Positions 47,537 to 59,224 of a DNA stretch of 64,000 bases are shown here, piece by piece; the stretch's first letter is position 1, and each line of letters starts with the position of its first letter. Under the pieces are notes generated by a model, which saw only the letters and a list, made by a program, of their open reading frames with translations, did not search any database and had not been told where the DNA came from. The position numbers and the translations under genes were made by a program. Source of the stretch: Corylus avellana (Eukaryota > Streptophyta > Magnoliopsida > Fagales > Betulaceae); contig NC_081541.1 of NCBI RefSeq assembly GCF_901000735.1, positions 39,328,446 through 39,392,445 on the forward strand, written 5' to 3'.

Positions 47537-47632
47537 TTAGCCAGGTGAAGGCTCATGCCCGTTCCAGAAAACGTAAGTGTGAATAACATCCAAACCTCCT
47601 TCCATGGCCTTCTGAATAAGATATTGCCACGC
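47537..47632 (-). pseudogene. Stray beta-galactosidase exon, unit B (damaged)
   Basis: Same 96-base exon as 42649-42744, but the last codon CAA is TAA and the 3' splice site preceding the exon (GCAG in A) reads CATG, so it can no longer be spliced in. Confidence 0.75.
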
Positions 47633-49056
47633 CATGCATAAACCCAAAAAGTCTCAAAATTTTAAAACAAAACTAAAGCCAAAAAAGGGAAACAGTTTTT
47701 TCTTTTTTTAAATGAAAAGGCTAAAATATTGGAAATTTAAGAGGTAGCATTGAAGAAAGGCAACAAAGACAAGAAAAATGAGAAAGAGAAATGGTAGGCT
47801 TCAAAAAAATAAAAAAAGAAAAATTACAAAAGGACGTGCCACAACATAATTGAATTTATCAAAAAAATTAGGATTCATCTCCTTCTCAATCATATTGTGC
47901 CCGGGAATTCGTAACGGCCTTTTGGCCTTATAAGGTGCACTTTGCACATTTTCATGAGAGCAATTGAGGAGTTCTAATTGATTTTGATAAAAAACTAAAA
48001 AAAGAAAATGGAAAAAAAAGAAAAAGAAGTTGACTGGAGGCGGTTCGAAAATCACCTCCGCCAGAAGGTTTTTTTAATTATTTAGACTCTTATCGAGGCG
48101 AAAGCTAGAAGAGACATTTTCAATTCGGTCCGTGTCGGTGCAGGCATGCGTCGCTTGTATCGGAAATATTCTTAATTAATTGGTTGCAATACTTCATCCC
48201 AATTTACTGAACCAATTGCTTTGCACAACTTAATTAATTTGTGCGACACTTATTACTATTTTTTGTGCAAGTTGTTTGAACTTTGTACTCATGGATGCAT
48301 ATTTTGGGTGAATATAATGCGTGCAAGTTAGTAGCTGATTGCCTGACCGGTCAGTTTTTAAATTTTTGCAAACAATAATATTTAGTAGCCTTTTAATTTG
48401 TCGCATTCCTTCATTTTTTACTTTATTTTTCAGATCAAAGCTTTCCTTCAACTTAGGGTATGGTAATTTTTGACACTGCAAACTTGACACAAATTAAATA
48501 CAAAATTAGTAGATTAAGGTTTTAGGGTTTGGCCTATTTAATTAAATATGTCAAGTTAGCTAGAATCGACTTATATAGTTTTGTACTTATACTTCAACAC
48601 GACCTAAACCCAACACGCGATATTTAAGGTTGAATATTTTTGACACGATCCACGAACCTAACATGAAATTAGCGAGTTAAAGTTAAAAGATCTAACTTGT
48701 TTAACTAAATGAGTCAAATTAGAATTAACTTATATGATTTATACTCATGTTTCGATACAACAAAAACTCAACCCATGAACATGAATTGTTAATCCTACTT
48801 CAAGCTAAGTTATGGCCAACTTTTGGGCAGTAGTATTCCTTTTTAACTCCACGGCTTAATTAATTAATAACCTTTTACTTGCACAAGGAGCACTCTCACA
48901 TACAATACCATCAGCTAATTATTATAGCATCCTATCACTATTCTGACCCCTTCGAGTGCAGAAATCACACATATATATGATGATGCGGATGCCACCCTTT
49001 GTTATAATTTTTCTTTTGGGGCTCATTTTCAAATTTTGGAGAAGAAACCATCGTTA

Positions 49057-49416
49057 AGCATCCCGCTCAACAAAATATTCTTTTGGCCATTTTGTTGAGC
49101 CAAAGTGTTAAAATCACTTTTCATCCGGCTGAGCAAACTAGTTAAGATCGAGTTTGCTTAGGAGTTGAGTACTATGGCTCAACAATGTATAATTTTATTA
49201 ATAAAAAAATCATTTCATCCTCTCTCCTTCCTTGTAGAACTACGTACAAATTAAAAAATAATAAATTTTAAATATAATATTAAAAGTTAATAATTAAAAT
49301 GCTGAGTGGGATGTAATTACTTTAAAAAAAGTTGATAGCTAAAATAGAAAAAAAAAAAAAAATGATATTTTAGCTCAAATTTAACTAAGCTTTTTGCTGA
49401 GGTGATGTGAATGCTC
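49057..49416. mobile_element. Tourist-like MITE in thaumatin promoter, unit B
   Basis: Orthologous insertion to 44160-44551, between TTA and TTG. It is shorter because of a deletion of about 40 bases around 49165 ('gttgctgagtactat' duplication absent). Confidence 0.8.
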
Positions 49417-49495
49417 TTGACATAGTAGCCTAGCTAGCTCTTCAGCTCTTCCAACACCTGCACAACCCCTCCCATATTCCATACTCTATATTTCT

Positions 49496-49515
49496 GTATA
49501 TATATATATATATAT
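49496..49515 (+). promoter_or_regulatory. TATA region of thaumatin gene B
   Basis: Same (TA)n run and spacing as gene A. Confidence 0.6.
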
Positions 49516-49575
49516 GTGCGCACACTTGAAGCCCTCTTCTCAACGGACTGCCATTCACTTTTTGGTTCAATTAAC

Positions 49576-50467
49576 ATGGCCTCTCTCTTTGTTTACATCA
49601 CTCTCCTCGCTCTCTCTCTTCTCTCAGGTAACCCAATTAAATCTTAATTATAGAGTTTAGTTAACAATGTTTGGATGATTAATTAATTACTTGTAATTTA
49701 TTTTAACTTGTTTGGCATTTGTGGTAGCAGGAGTAGTGTATTCAGCGAAACTCACAATCATAAACAAGTGCAACTACACAGTTTGGCCAGCCATTAGATC
49801 CAACCACGCCAACACCCACCTCCCGACCACCGGCTTCACTCTCTATTCCAACAACACCATAACTCTTTACGTAAATAAATCCTGGTCAGGCGCCTTGTGG
49901 GGTCGCACAGGTTGCGCCAAGAACTCCACCGGCGCGTTCTCGTGCCTCACAGGTGACTGCGGCTCGTCCACCGTAGAATGCCCGGATGGCAATCCCGCAT
50001 CACCAGCCACAGCAGCTGCGTTCGATCTAAAGGACCACGAAGACAACGTCGACTTCCTTGTTCAAGCCTTCCCCGGGCTGTCTTATAACCTCCCTATGAC
50101 GGTTGTACCGCTGGGTGGAATCGGAGGGAGCTGTAACGAGTCGGGTTGCTCCATGGACTTTAGCAGCGCGTGTCCTACGGCTACGGATGTGAGCGCGTCC
50201 TGTAAGAACGCCACGTGTGAGATGAGAGATTACAAGAAGTACTGTTGCATGGCGGGCCCCAAGATTGTGGCTCCGTGCACGCCCAGCTTGTACATGGATT
50301 TCCTTCACCAAAAGTGCCCAACGGCTGACAGTATCGGCTACGATGAAGGCACCGGGACGTATACCTGTTCATATCTCCATGACATCGTCTCTTACTGCCA
50401 GAAACCATGCACAACAACGCCGACGGATTACGTCATTACTTTTTGCCTTCCGGCAGCCATCGAGTAA
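49576..50467 (+). CDS. Thaumatin-like (PR-5) protein, atypical, gene B
   Basis: Exons 49576-49627 and 49731-50467. The protein (262 aa with signal peptide) and the intron read the same as gene A, so the atypical features are shared: 18 cysteines, C-Q-K-P-C insertion, Glu-to-Ala in the acidic cleft, six N-glycosylation sequons. Identity extends through promoter, intron and 3' flank while the sequence upstream of about 49377 is clearly diverged. Gene B continues past the point where A is lost in a gap. Candidate 3'-end signals are TATAAA at about 50629 and AATAAG near 50664. Confidence 0.93.
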
Positions 50468-50740
50468 ATATCATGAGTAGTGCAAGGATTGACAGGGTCA
50501 AACAACATACATCACCAAGAGATAGGTTGAATAACTACCACGTGTTATAAGTCCTAGTTGGAGTTCATTATCCTAATTCTAGTAGCAGTCTGTTTTACCT
50601 TTTCTTTCAAAAAAGTGGTAGTGCTATATAAAGGGGATGTATTGTATGTAATCGATAAGTTCAATAAGAAATCATTCAATTTTATAAGTTTTGACTATGA
50701 GGAAAATCGGGTGTTGTCTATGAGGCCATTTACAGAGGCT

Positions 50741-51350
50741 TGACAAGATTAGGGATTTATTATTGCTCTAATCACCTGCTCTACAATAGCCACCACCATC
50801 GAAGCTCCACTACTAGAGGCCATTCAAAAGTTAGAGAGAAGAGAGAGCGGAAGCACATAGAACTACATTGTATTGAATCTTATATATGTGTGATTACAGA
50901 GGCCTTTATATATAGAGAGGCTAAGAGTACTAAGCAAGAAATCCTAAACTAATCAAGGTAGGAAATAAAACCTAATAGGAAAGACAATAAACCCTAGAGA
51001 ATAATATATAAAATATTCTAACATTCTCTTCAAACTCAAGCTTGAAAAAAGAAAGGGAAATTATGCTTTTTTATTTATTTTTATTTTTTTTGTGGCCGGA
51101 GAGGTGGCCGGAGGCGGTGGAGGGTGGGAGGCGGCGGCAAATGGTGGTTCATGGTGGCAGCTGGACTCAAAAAATTAGGCTTGAGACTTGAATCCATTGG
51201 AATGGATTGGACCCAACATTTTGGCTTAAGAGCTTAGTGTAGCCTTGAATCTATTTGGGCCGGTTTAAATGGGCCAAAGATGGCCAAAACCTTTGGATCA
51301 TTTCATATGACCCAGCTCCCCATCAGGACGCTATTAAGACCAAGATAATT
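50741..51350. mobile_element. LTR-retroelement remnant
   Basis: 'taggaaataaaacctaatag' and 'ataaaccctag' followed by 'attctaacattctcttcaaactcaagcttgaa' is the usual 3' LTR-to-tract text of plant Copia-type elements. No gag or pol frame is left. 51095-51160 is a GGTGGCNGGNGGCGG-rich patch. Confidence 0.45.
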
Positions 51351-51430
51351 TACACAACAGTATATAATGTTTTGATTGTAAAAAATTCAATATTAGAAGA
51401 CTGGACTCGCTTGTGCTATATGCTCTCTTT

Positions 51431-51586
51431 TAGGGGTGAAATTTAAAATCGCCTAACCTCAACCGCTAACCGCTATAACCGTTAACCGTCTAACCGCTTT
51501 GAAAGCGGTTAGTAAAAATCGCTAACCGCCTAGGCGGTTGCGGTTAGCGGTTAGTGGGTTTTGGAAAACCGCTAACCGGCTAACCG

Positions 51587-51632
<46 letters not shown>

Positions 51633-51897
51633 ATATATTTCATATAATAAATAACAATATATATTTGGAAATGGGCCTCAAGCTTCAAGTTCAACCATGT
51701 TGGTTTTTTTGGTTGCTTGTGAGTTTATGAACTTGTTTGTGTTTTATTTTATTTCTATATTGTGTATAAGACTACAAGTGAAGTAATGATTTTGTTGTAA
51801 TTTTATTTGTATATTGTATGATGTGTAAATTTGTAGAAGGTGGCCAACAAGATTTTGGTATATAGCAATTTTTAATGCTAAAATGGCAATGAGAAGG

Positions 51898-51931
<34 letters not shown>

Positions 51932-52233
51932 AAAATNNNNNNNNNNNNNNNNNNNNNNNNNNNNNNNNNNNNNNNNNNNNNNNNNNNNNNNNNNNNNNNN
52001 NNNNNNNNNNNNNNNNNNNNNNNNNNNNNNNNGCAAAAAGCCCAAAACCGGTCCAAAACCAACCCAAAATCAGTCAAAAAAAAAAAAAAGAGCAAAAAAA
52101 AAGCGGTTAGAAAAAAAGCGGTTAACCGCTACCCGGTTAGCGGAGGCGGTTAGTAAAATTACTAACCGCCTAGGCGGTTACGGTTAGCGGTTTTAGCCAC
52201 TAACCGCTAATCGCAACTGCTATTTCACCCCGA
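51431..52233. mobile_element. hAT-type MITE with CCGCTAACCG repeats inserted in unit C
   Basis: Termini TAGGGGTGAAAT and ATTTCACCCCGA (one mismatch) are bounded by CTCTCTTT on both sides (51423-51430 and 52234-52241). Unit A has the uninterrupted site 'tgctctcttttcatgcc' (40141). Subterminal GCGGTTAGCGG arrays are the densest of the family. The centre has long TA and A runs and a gap. Confidence 0.88.
51937..52032. other. Assembly gap (96 N)
   Basis: Run of N next to poly-A inside the MITE. Confidence 1.
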
Positions 52234-52924
52234 CTCTCTTTTCATGCCGATCTTCCAAAGTTGGGATAGTTTTTTGGTAATTATATATATAAAAGTTAAC
52301 GAATTGAGTGGAGCTTATATGAGTTGTGTTCATAATCATTAATTGAATACAAATATGTCTTGTTTGATAATCAAACCTAATTTTATGTTTATGGTGGCCT
52401 CATTTGTTAATTAAACCAAATCTAAGCATTTTCGAAATAAGTCCAATTATGTTAACGGTTCTGTTCATTTAATAACGTTAATCATATTTAAGAAGAAAGT
52501 GACAATATCTGATGGGAAATTAGTTTAGGGAGGACACGTGATGACTGCAACACCAACAACTACAAACTTCAGGATTTTTTTTCGTTTTTTTTTTTAAAAG
52601 AAGACCAAAAAGAATTATTATTAGATTTTGTGGGGCTTGTAGTTGTATCGCTGAGAGTTTCATATTCACGTGTACACCAAATACATAAATTTCCAGCCCG
52701 ACTTCTAGCATAAGACAAGATTTGATAAAGTAATTTTTCTGACAGTCGGATCGGTGACAACTTACCTGCAAAATAAAGAAAATAGTCATTAAATTTACTG
52801 GTTTAAGGAGATCAAAGACATTCCAATGCTTAAGTTAATATAATCTTTGAAAAATATTTAAAAATAAGGCAAAGTTTTTCGGAGAAGACACAAAGCCTCG
52901 AATGTTTGTGTTAGGGTTAAGGTC

Positions 52925-55510
52925 TGTAACGACCTAGATTTTAAAACTCTTATTTAAATAATATTAAATAGATTAAAAATATAATCGATAAATTAGAATA
53001 ATGATATGTGGATTAATGATATTAAATAACTATTTAGTGTTAAAGGTATATTACATTGATTTTTGACCTCTTTTGTATATCACTTCAATTCAAAAATTTA
53101 GCTTCATTAATATGTTTATGGGCATAATTAAACCCAATCTAGTAAATACATTATTTATATTGGTGTTTAGTGAAGTCTAAATGTGATTAAAACTGCTTAA
53201 GAAAGATACCAAGGCTAGCCACCTTTGTTGAAAGCTTAAAGTCTTCTAGTAATGATGATTATAGTAAATATCATGATTATAATGATTTAATAAGGCAAGT
53301 GGCCAAGTGGGAATGCAAATAGATTAAAGCCTAAGTTGAATAGGAAACTTTGTACAGGCCTAAAGTAGACTCAAACGAACTCGGATGAAGTCGAATGAAA
53401 AATATAAAATGTTTGTTTTGGAGTCCTCTATCTACCCTCAAAATTTCATGTCAATCGGAGTATGTTTGGACATTGAAAAATGGATCGGAATACACTGCCC
53501 TCATTTTGGACGAAAATATCAATTGGTATAGAGCATGAAATATGGACTAGGTTCATTCTTTTGGTTAAATATATCTCAACCCTTAGATCAATGTGTAAAA
53601 ATAAATCCTAACATTCTCTTATAAATAGAGCCTTAGCTAAATTCACTTTCACTTAAGTTTTTACAATCTTAGAACAAGTAAAATTGTTTGCTCCTCCTTT
53701 CATTTTATTTCTTAGTTCTAGCCAAATACCATATAGCTTAGATCTTTCTTGTAGTGTTCAAGTGTTTTTTCTAAACTAGCTACCTAGAGAAGATTTGGTG
53801 GAGTTTTACTTCTAAGGATTATTGGGTAAGTGTTTCTTGTATAAATATCATGATTTATTGCTTTTATCACTTATTCTCATTTAATTGTTTAAAGACCCAA
53901 TAAAGTGTATAATGTAAAATAAAGTAATGGATACAAGTGAATTAATAATAAAGAGTTAGTGGACAAAATCAATTAAGGACTTATAATATTATCTATATAT
54001 TATTTACTTTACAGTATTTAACATTTACATTCAGTCATTTCTTTTATGTCATTTAAATTTCTGTTCATATTTCTGGCGGTAAAGACCATTTGATGTCATC
54101 CCCGAAATATGCATTTAACATTTACATTCAGTCATTTCTTTTATGCCATTTAAATTTCTGTTCATATTTCTGGCGGTAAAGACCATTTGATGTCATCCCC
54201 GAAATATGCATTTAACATTTACATTCAGTCATTTCTTTTATGTCATTTAAATTTCTGTTCATATTTCTGGCGGTAAGGACCATTTGATGTCATCCCCGAA
54301 ATATGCATTATTTACATTCAGTTATTTCTTTTATGTCATTTAAATTTCTGTTCATATTTCTGGCGGTAAGGACCATTTGATCTCATCCCCGAAATATGCA
54401 TTTAACATTTACATTCAGTCATTTAACTAGTTATAAATGACTATCTTAGATTAATATAATAAAATGAGTAAATAAAGATGAAGTGACGGATAATAAATAA
54501 ATATAAAAAGATGAGGGTCTTTAAACAATGATATTATTGGATAATGAACTAAGTATTGTTTGTATGTATGTATTATATGCAGAAGTGGAGCAGAATACTA
54601 CACTAAGGAGAGTAAGTATGGATATACTTACTGAATACTAGCTTTGTTTTATTGTTATAGGAATTCTTATTTTGTCTTATTGATATAATTTTGCAATACA
54701 ACTGCTGCATAATGTGTCTAATAAAATGGGCTGATAAGATAGCCACCTTAAGAACAAGCTGGGTGGATTGCCGCGAGGAACTGTCGGTATCTCAGTGGAT
54801 GGGGGTATATAACCGTCCAAAAGGCCTAATATATAACTAAGCTGGGACGGTGTAGCTGCCAGCACCAAACAGGTAAACCTCTAAAGTGTGAGGGACATAA
54901 CAGACGTAAGCGGGCTGAGAGCTCATGAGAAGAGGTCTGAAGAAAGATTATCATAAAACACAAACTAATCTGTCATTACGCTGCATTCACAACTCATTCA
55001 TTATTATATATTTTAGTCTTTAATCTTATTTGTTCAAACTAGTCTTTTAGTCTTTATATCTAGGAAAATAGATTACTCACTTGTTTGCCTATGTAAATAT
55101 GATAACGTCATCTTTACATAGATCTTGATGCAGGGATAGAAAGTGAGGACGATGGTCCTTTTACTAGTTTTGATGGTTGATAAACCATCTGCTGCAAGAT
55201 TTATGCTTACTCTATGGAGCAAGTCTCATTTATGTTAATCGCTTTTATTATGTATGGTGATGTGTGTAAACTTAATAGATATTACTATGTTAATTTAGGT
55301 GCCATCTGTGGCATATATTTGGTACACCTAGTGTGTACATATGTTGTAATGAAAACCATGTTTCTATTTTATTTAATAATATATCACCTCGAGGTATTTC
55401 AGTCAGCTCAACTGTGTTGTGTAAGTTATTCTTAGGTCATAGAAAAAGAAAAAAATATACATACTCCGCTGTAAGATTATATTTTCTAAAGTTGCAGCGT
55501 CACGACTTCG
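52925..55510 (+). mobile_element. LTR-type element (solo LTR or large non-autonomous)
   Basis: Begins TGTAACGACC, the usual start of many plant Gypsy-type LTRs, directly interrupting unit C. It includes a TATA signal 'cttataaatagagcc' near 53620 and text typical of such LTRs ('catgtcaatcggagtatg'). No gag-pol frame is seen. The right end is uncertain because I could not find a matching ...ACA terminus or target duplication. Confidence 0.5.
54016..54424 (+). repeat. 97-bp tandem repeat, about 4.2 copies
   Basis: Copies begin at about 54016, 54113, 54210, 54307 and 54400 (partial), each with 'tttacattcagtcatttct', 'ttctggcggtaa' and 'gtcatccccgaaatatgc'. The fourth is 4 bases shorter. Differences between copies are few, so the expansion is recent. 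Confidence 0.92.
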
Positions 55511-56630
55511 ATATTTGCTAGTTCAAATATCTAAAGCATAATAATGTAGTGATTTAAGCTACATTACAAAATCCTTAATACATCCCTGAGCATAAGTACA
55601 ACGAAACCTCACTAACCAAACAACCTTACAAAATACATCAACTGAAATAAACTTAAGCATCTCCAAAAGACGAATCGCTCGCCTTCAAGCTTGATGAAAG
55701 ACTTTTAGTCTGCAAGCCCTACTAAAAACTACTAAATTTGTAGGACAAATAAATGTCTCATAGGTGGAAAGAAAACAACTGAATAAGCTTTCTAAATTTA
55801 ACAACTCCCTCTTGCCTTTAGTCTTAGGCCGCCCAACCTTTACTTCCCAAAGAAAATCCTCTTTAACGACATCCAGTAGCGCCATCATCATCTTCATCAC
55901 AATCCAACACCCAATTGAGTGGGTCGGGGGAAAAAGCATCGAAAGGGTAAGGGGATTTCCATACTCCCCATCCCAAACCTCGTCTCCCTGATCCCACACA
56001 ACAATCTTCTCAAATGGACCGAAACCTACCGGCCACTTCCATGATTGGATTAAGCTAGTCAACCTGACATCGACTGGAGTGCCTGAGGAGCAACCATCCA
56101 AATCTTCGTCCACTCCAACTTCCATTACAACTAGAGACGACGAAGTCACAACTAATACCTCAGGCGATGGATGAGAAATTAATGATTAGTCTTTTTTTGC
56201 CTTTCGCCTTTGTTATATGGACTTCAATACTTTTATGATTAGCTGTGAATAAATACTAATTTATATGGAGTTCAATAACAGCTATATTGAAAGCAATCAT
56301 GAATAGATTCTTTCACTTAATTCATCATAACCACTTTCCAAATACTAGTGCTTGTGAGAAATCTGTGTGTCTTGAAAGTTCCAAGTTATCAGAAAGTGGC
56401 CAATAATGTATCTATAGCACAAACAAATGTACTAGCACCCTTGGCATGTGCAAGGCCAAAACTAGCACATGGTCCTTAGAATAGGAAGAGAAATAGAGAC
56501 AAACACCAAACGCGGAGGGGGCTTGCGGAAGTTAAGCACATGTTTAAATAAACACCAAACATATGTGAATTCCTACTTAAACAAAAAACAAAAAAAGTAT
56601 GGGATGGCTCGCGCTCACCCTGACACTTAG
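55511..56630 (-). other. TE-associated hypothetical frame
   Basis: A 154-codon minus-strand frame (55685-56149) has ordinary codon texture with W-K-W-P-V-G-F-G-P and V-V-W-D-Q-G-D-E-V-W-D-G. Such strings occur in uncharacterised proteins linked to plant retroelements, from memory and unverified. Not a confident host gene. Confidence 0.35.
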
Positions 56631-56631
56631 A

Positions 56632-56819
56632 GCATCTCCAGCAGTATTTTTAAACTAGTTTTTTAGTTAAATTTAGTTATTTTGTTAATTTTTCTTGCTT
56701 CAACAGATATTGTAAAATAGAAGGTTTTCCTACTATTACTACAATGAACTTTCATATTTACAAGTTACTGTAGCAACTTGTAAGTAATATTTTATTATAT
56801 TTTCTCTTTCTTTCTATTT
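56632..56819. mobile_element. MITE fragment (GAGCATCTCCAGCAG)
   Basis: A typical plant MITE terminus followed by 'ttttaaactagttttttag'. No matching right end is seen before the hAT terminus at about 56820, so the hAT element probably landed in it. Confidence 0.5.
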
Positions 56820-59124
56820 AAGGCTGGGCACGGGTCGGGGTGGGGCGGGTATCAGACTTTTTCCCACCCGCCCCGCACCTTGCGGGTTTTGGAATTTCCA
56901 ACCCGCCACCTGAGCCCAAAAACCAATATCTGCACGGGTTTGGGTATTGCGGTGCGGGTTAAATAGATGCGGGTTTGCGGGGCGGGTCTGGTTGTTTGGC
57001 ATGGCATTTTTGTAATTTATTTTATTCAATTTTTTTGGCTAGGCCTAAAAGGCCACACATATATGGGCTTTTTTATTATTTTTGAATCAGAATATGGGCT
57101 TTTTGTTGGGGCTAAGCCTAAAAGGCTACACCTGTAAGCAACAAAACCCAGTAGAATGATATTTTGGCTTTTTTTTAGTTTTCATAAAAATATGGTTAGT
57201 TTTTTTTTTCAATCAAAAAGATGGGGAAAGAAAACAAACCGAAAACTTATTTAACAGTTAATACCCATAGTTTATAGTTACATCAAACTCTAAGTAACCA
57301 AACCCAGCAGAATGCAACTTCCAAGTAAAATGACTAATCATCCAGAATGCAACTTCAACTTCAACTTCAAGTAAAATTTAGAATGCAAGTTCAACTTCAA
57401 CTTCAAGTAAAATCCAGAATACAACTTCAACTTCAAGTCACTAATCATCCTTACGTAAAATGCTAATGTTCTTCAAAGTTACTTTCAAAGTTACTTATAC
57501 AAATAATGAAAAAAAAAAAAAAAAAAATTACAATATCAATTGAAACCGATAAATGAAATTTGTAAATAGCAAAATATATTAAGCAAACTAAAATGATCAA
57601 AAAACTGACATAAATCGAGCTTATAACTTTTTGCATCATCAACCATATCTAAGCCAAAACTTCGAGGTTTTGATCTTAACCAATTTTGTGAACATATCAA
57701 TGCTTCAACCGTACTTGGGCCAATGAACTTCGAAAAGGATCCAACACACGTCCTATAGTGCTAAAAGCCGACTCTGAAGCAATTGTTGTAATGGGAATAG
57801 CCAACACATCTCGTGCTATTTTGACAACTATTGAGAATTTGGTTGAGTTCACATTCCACCAAGTTAAAATATCAAAATTTGCATTCGCTTTTTCAACATC
57901 CTCCATCAAATATCAATCAATCTCCGATTTGCTTTCAATACCACTTTTAGAAGTTAGGTACTTATGAAACTTATTCATGAAATAGAGGTTAGCATTCTCA
58001 CTTTCTTCTATTTTCATTGAGGAATCTTGAGGTAATTCACTACTATGTGGAACTTGAAATGAACTCTCTCAGGAGCTATAGTGATCATATAATTTGTTAA
58101 GGATGCACCTCAATTTTTTCATCATTTCACAACATTTATCAACACCAAGAACATCTTTGAACCAATATTCTAATGACACCAATTTGGTTCGTGGATCAAG
58201 TATAACAGCAACAAACATCATCAAGTTAACCCTATCATTGTTATCAAGATCCCCCCAATATTTATTGTACTTCGTCATCATCTTCTCCGCCATAACACTC
58301 AATACATAATCACCATTATCAATATATTCCTGTAAATGCATTTGAATGCCACAAATTTCTTGAAAGTACATATTAGATGTACAATACAAAGACCCCGAAA
58401 TTCTCAAAGTGGGATCATAAAAAAGTTTGAGAAACTTGAGAAAAATCCTAATACGAAAGTAGGAGGTCCCAAACCATTTTTCTCATTCTTTTCCTAAGTC
58501 AATGTAGGCTTAAAGTTCTTATCAAGCTCTTCCATAAGTTGGAAAGCAGCTCGACATTTTTCAGCACTTTCCAACATCAAAAATGTAGAGTTCCATCTAG
58601 TGAGAATGTCAAGACACAACAAACCCTTGAAAGCAAGTTGTACTCTTTCAATACAAGCCTTAAACTTCTCAAATCTTGCAGGTGAAGACTTCACATACTT
58701 CACTGCACTTCTAACCCTCACAATGGAGTCCTTAACCTCTTTCAAACCCTCAGTCACAATATGATTTAGTATGTGTGCACAACACCTGATGTGCATAAAC
58801 CGACTCTCTAATATGGCGCCCTCCTTATTACAAGTTCTCCTCTTCACGAATTCCAAAACAGCATCATTAGCAATAGTATTGTCTATGATAGTGAAAATGT
58901 TATGAACACCCCACTCAAGCATACACGACAAAATCTTCTCCCCAATGGTATCAGCTTTGTGATTAGGAATTAAACAAAAGTTTAAAATTTTTTTGTGTAA
59001 GTTCCAATCACTATCAATAAAATGAGAGATGATTACCATGTATTAAGGTTTTGCACCGAAGTCCGTGTATCAATGGTAAGACAAATCCGAACCCCAGTTG
59101 TCATGAACATTGCCCTCAACTTTT
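56820..59124 (-). mobile_element. hAT transposon remnant, 5' side lost in gap
   Basis: The left border AAGGCTGGGCACGGGTCGGG and clustered GCGGGT/ACCCGC repeats (56820-57000) are the usual terminus and subterminal repeats of plant hAT elements. A decayed transposase gene follows on the minus strand. The other terminus falls in or beyond the gap. Confidence 0.75.
57697..59110 (-). pseudogene. hAT transposase (RICESLEEPER/DAYSLEEPER-like), broken
   Basis: Three blocks in order on the minus strand. 58494-59110 has the RNase-H-like part: D-T-R-T-S, H-F-I-D-S-D-W, I-I-D-N-T-I-A-N-D, the C-C-A-H-I-L-N-H-I-V motif and T-R-W-N-S-T. 58069-58407 has the middle region (G-S-L-Y... M-Y-F-Q-E-I-C-G-I-Q; Y-W-G-D-L). 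57697-57909 has the C-terminal dimerisation region (I-P-I-T-T-I-A-S-E-S-A-F-S-T-I-G-R-V-L-D-P-F-R). A frameshift at about 59040, a stop and frameshift around 58410-58500, and a gap between blocks 2 and 3 show it cannot make a full protein. The N-terminal BED zinc finger is missing (gap). Family sure; inactive. Confidence 0.85.
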
Positions 59125-59224
59125 NNNNNNNNNNNNNNNNNNNNNNNNNNNNNNNNNNNNNNNNNNNNNNNNNNNNNNNNNNNNNNNNNNNNNNNNNNNN
59201 NNNNNNNNNNNNNNNNNNNNNNNN
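59125..59224. other. Assembly gap (100 N)
   Basis: Run of N between the hAT remnant and unit D. Confidence 1.

Larger units (their letters stand above)
45890..50740 (+). repeat. Segmental unit B (thaumatin unit)
   Basis: Same order as unit A at an offset of 4865 bases near the gene. The first about 3.5 kb shows many substitutions and indels relative to A (for example loss of about 170 bases around the SINE). From about 49377 onward the two are identical as far as A can be read. Confidence 0.88.
51351..52924 (+). repeat. Unit C, truncated segmental copy
   Basis: Matches the start of unit A ('tgtgctatatgctctcttt', G-box border, 'tttccagccc', 'gtgttagggttaaggt'). It is split by a hAT MITE (51431-52233) and stops at the LTR-type element that begins TGTAACGACC at 52925. 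Confidence 0.82.

Noticed and set aside
54016..54424. CRISPR-like array
   Set aside because: The 97-bp units are contiguous with no unique spacers, and the host is a plant.
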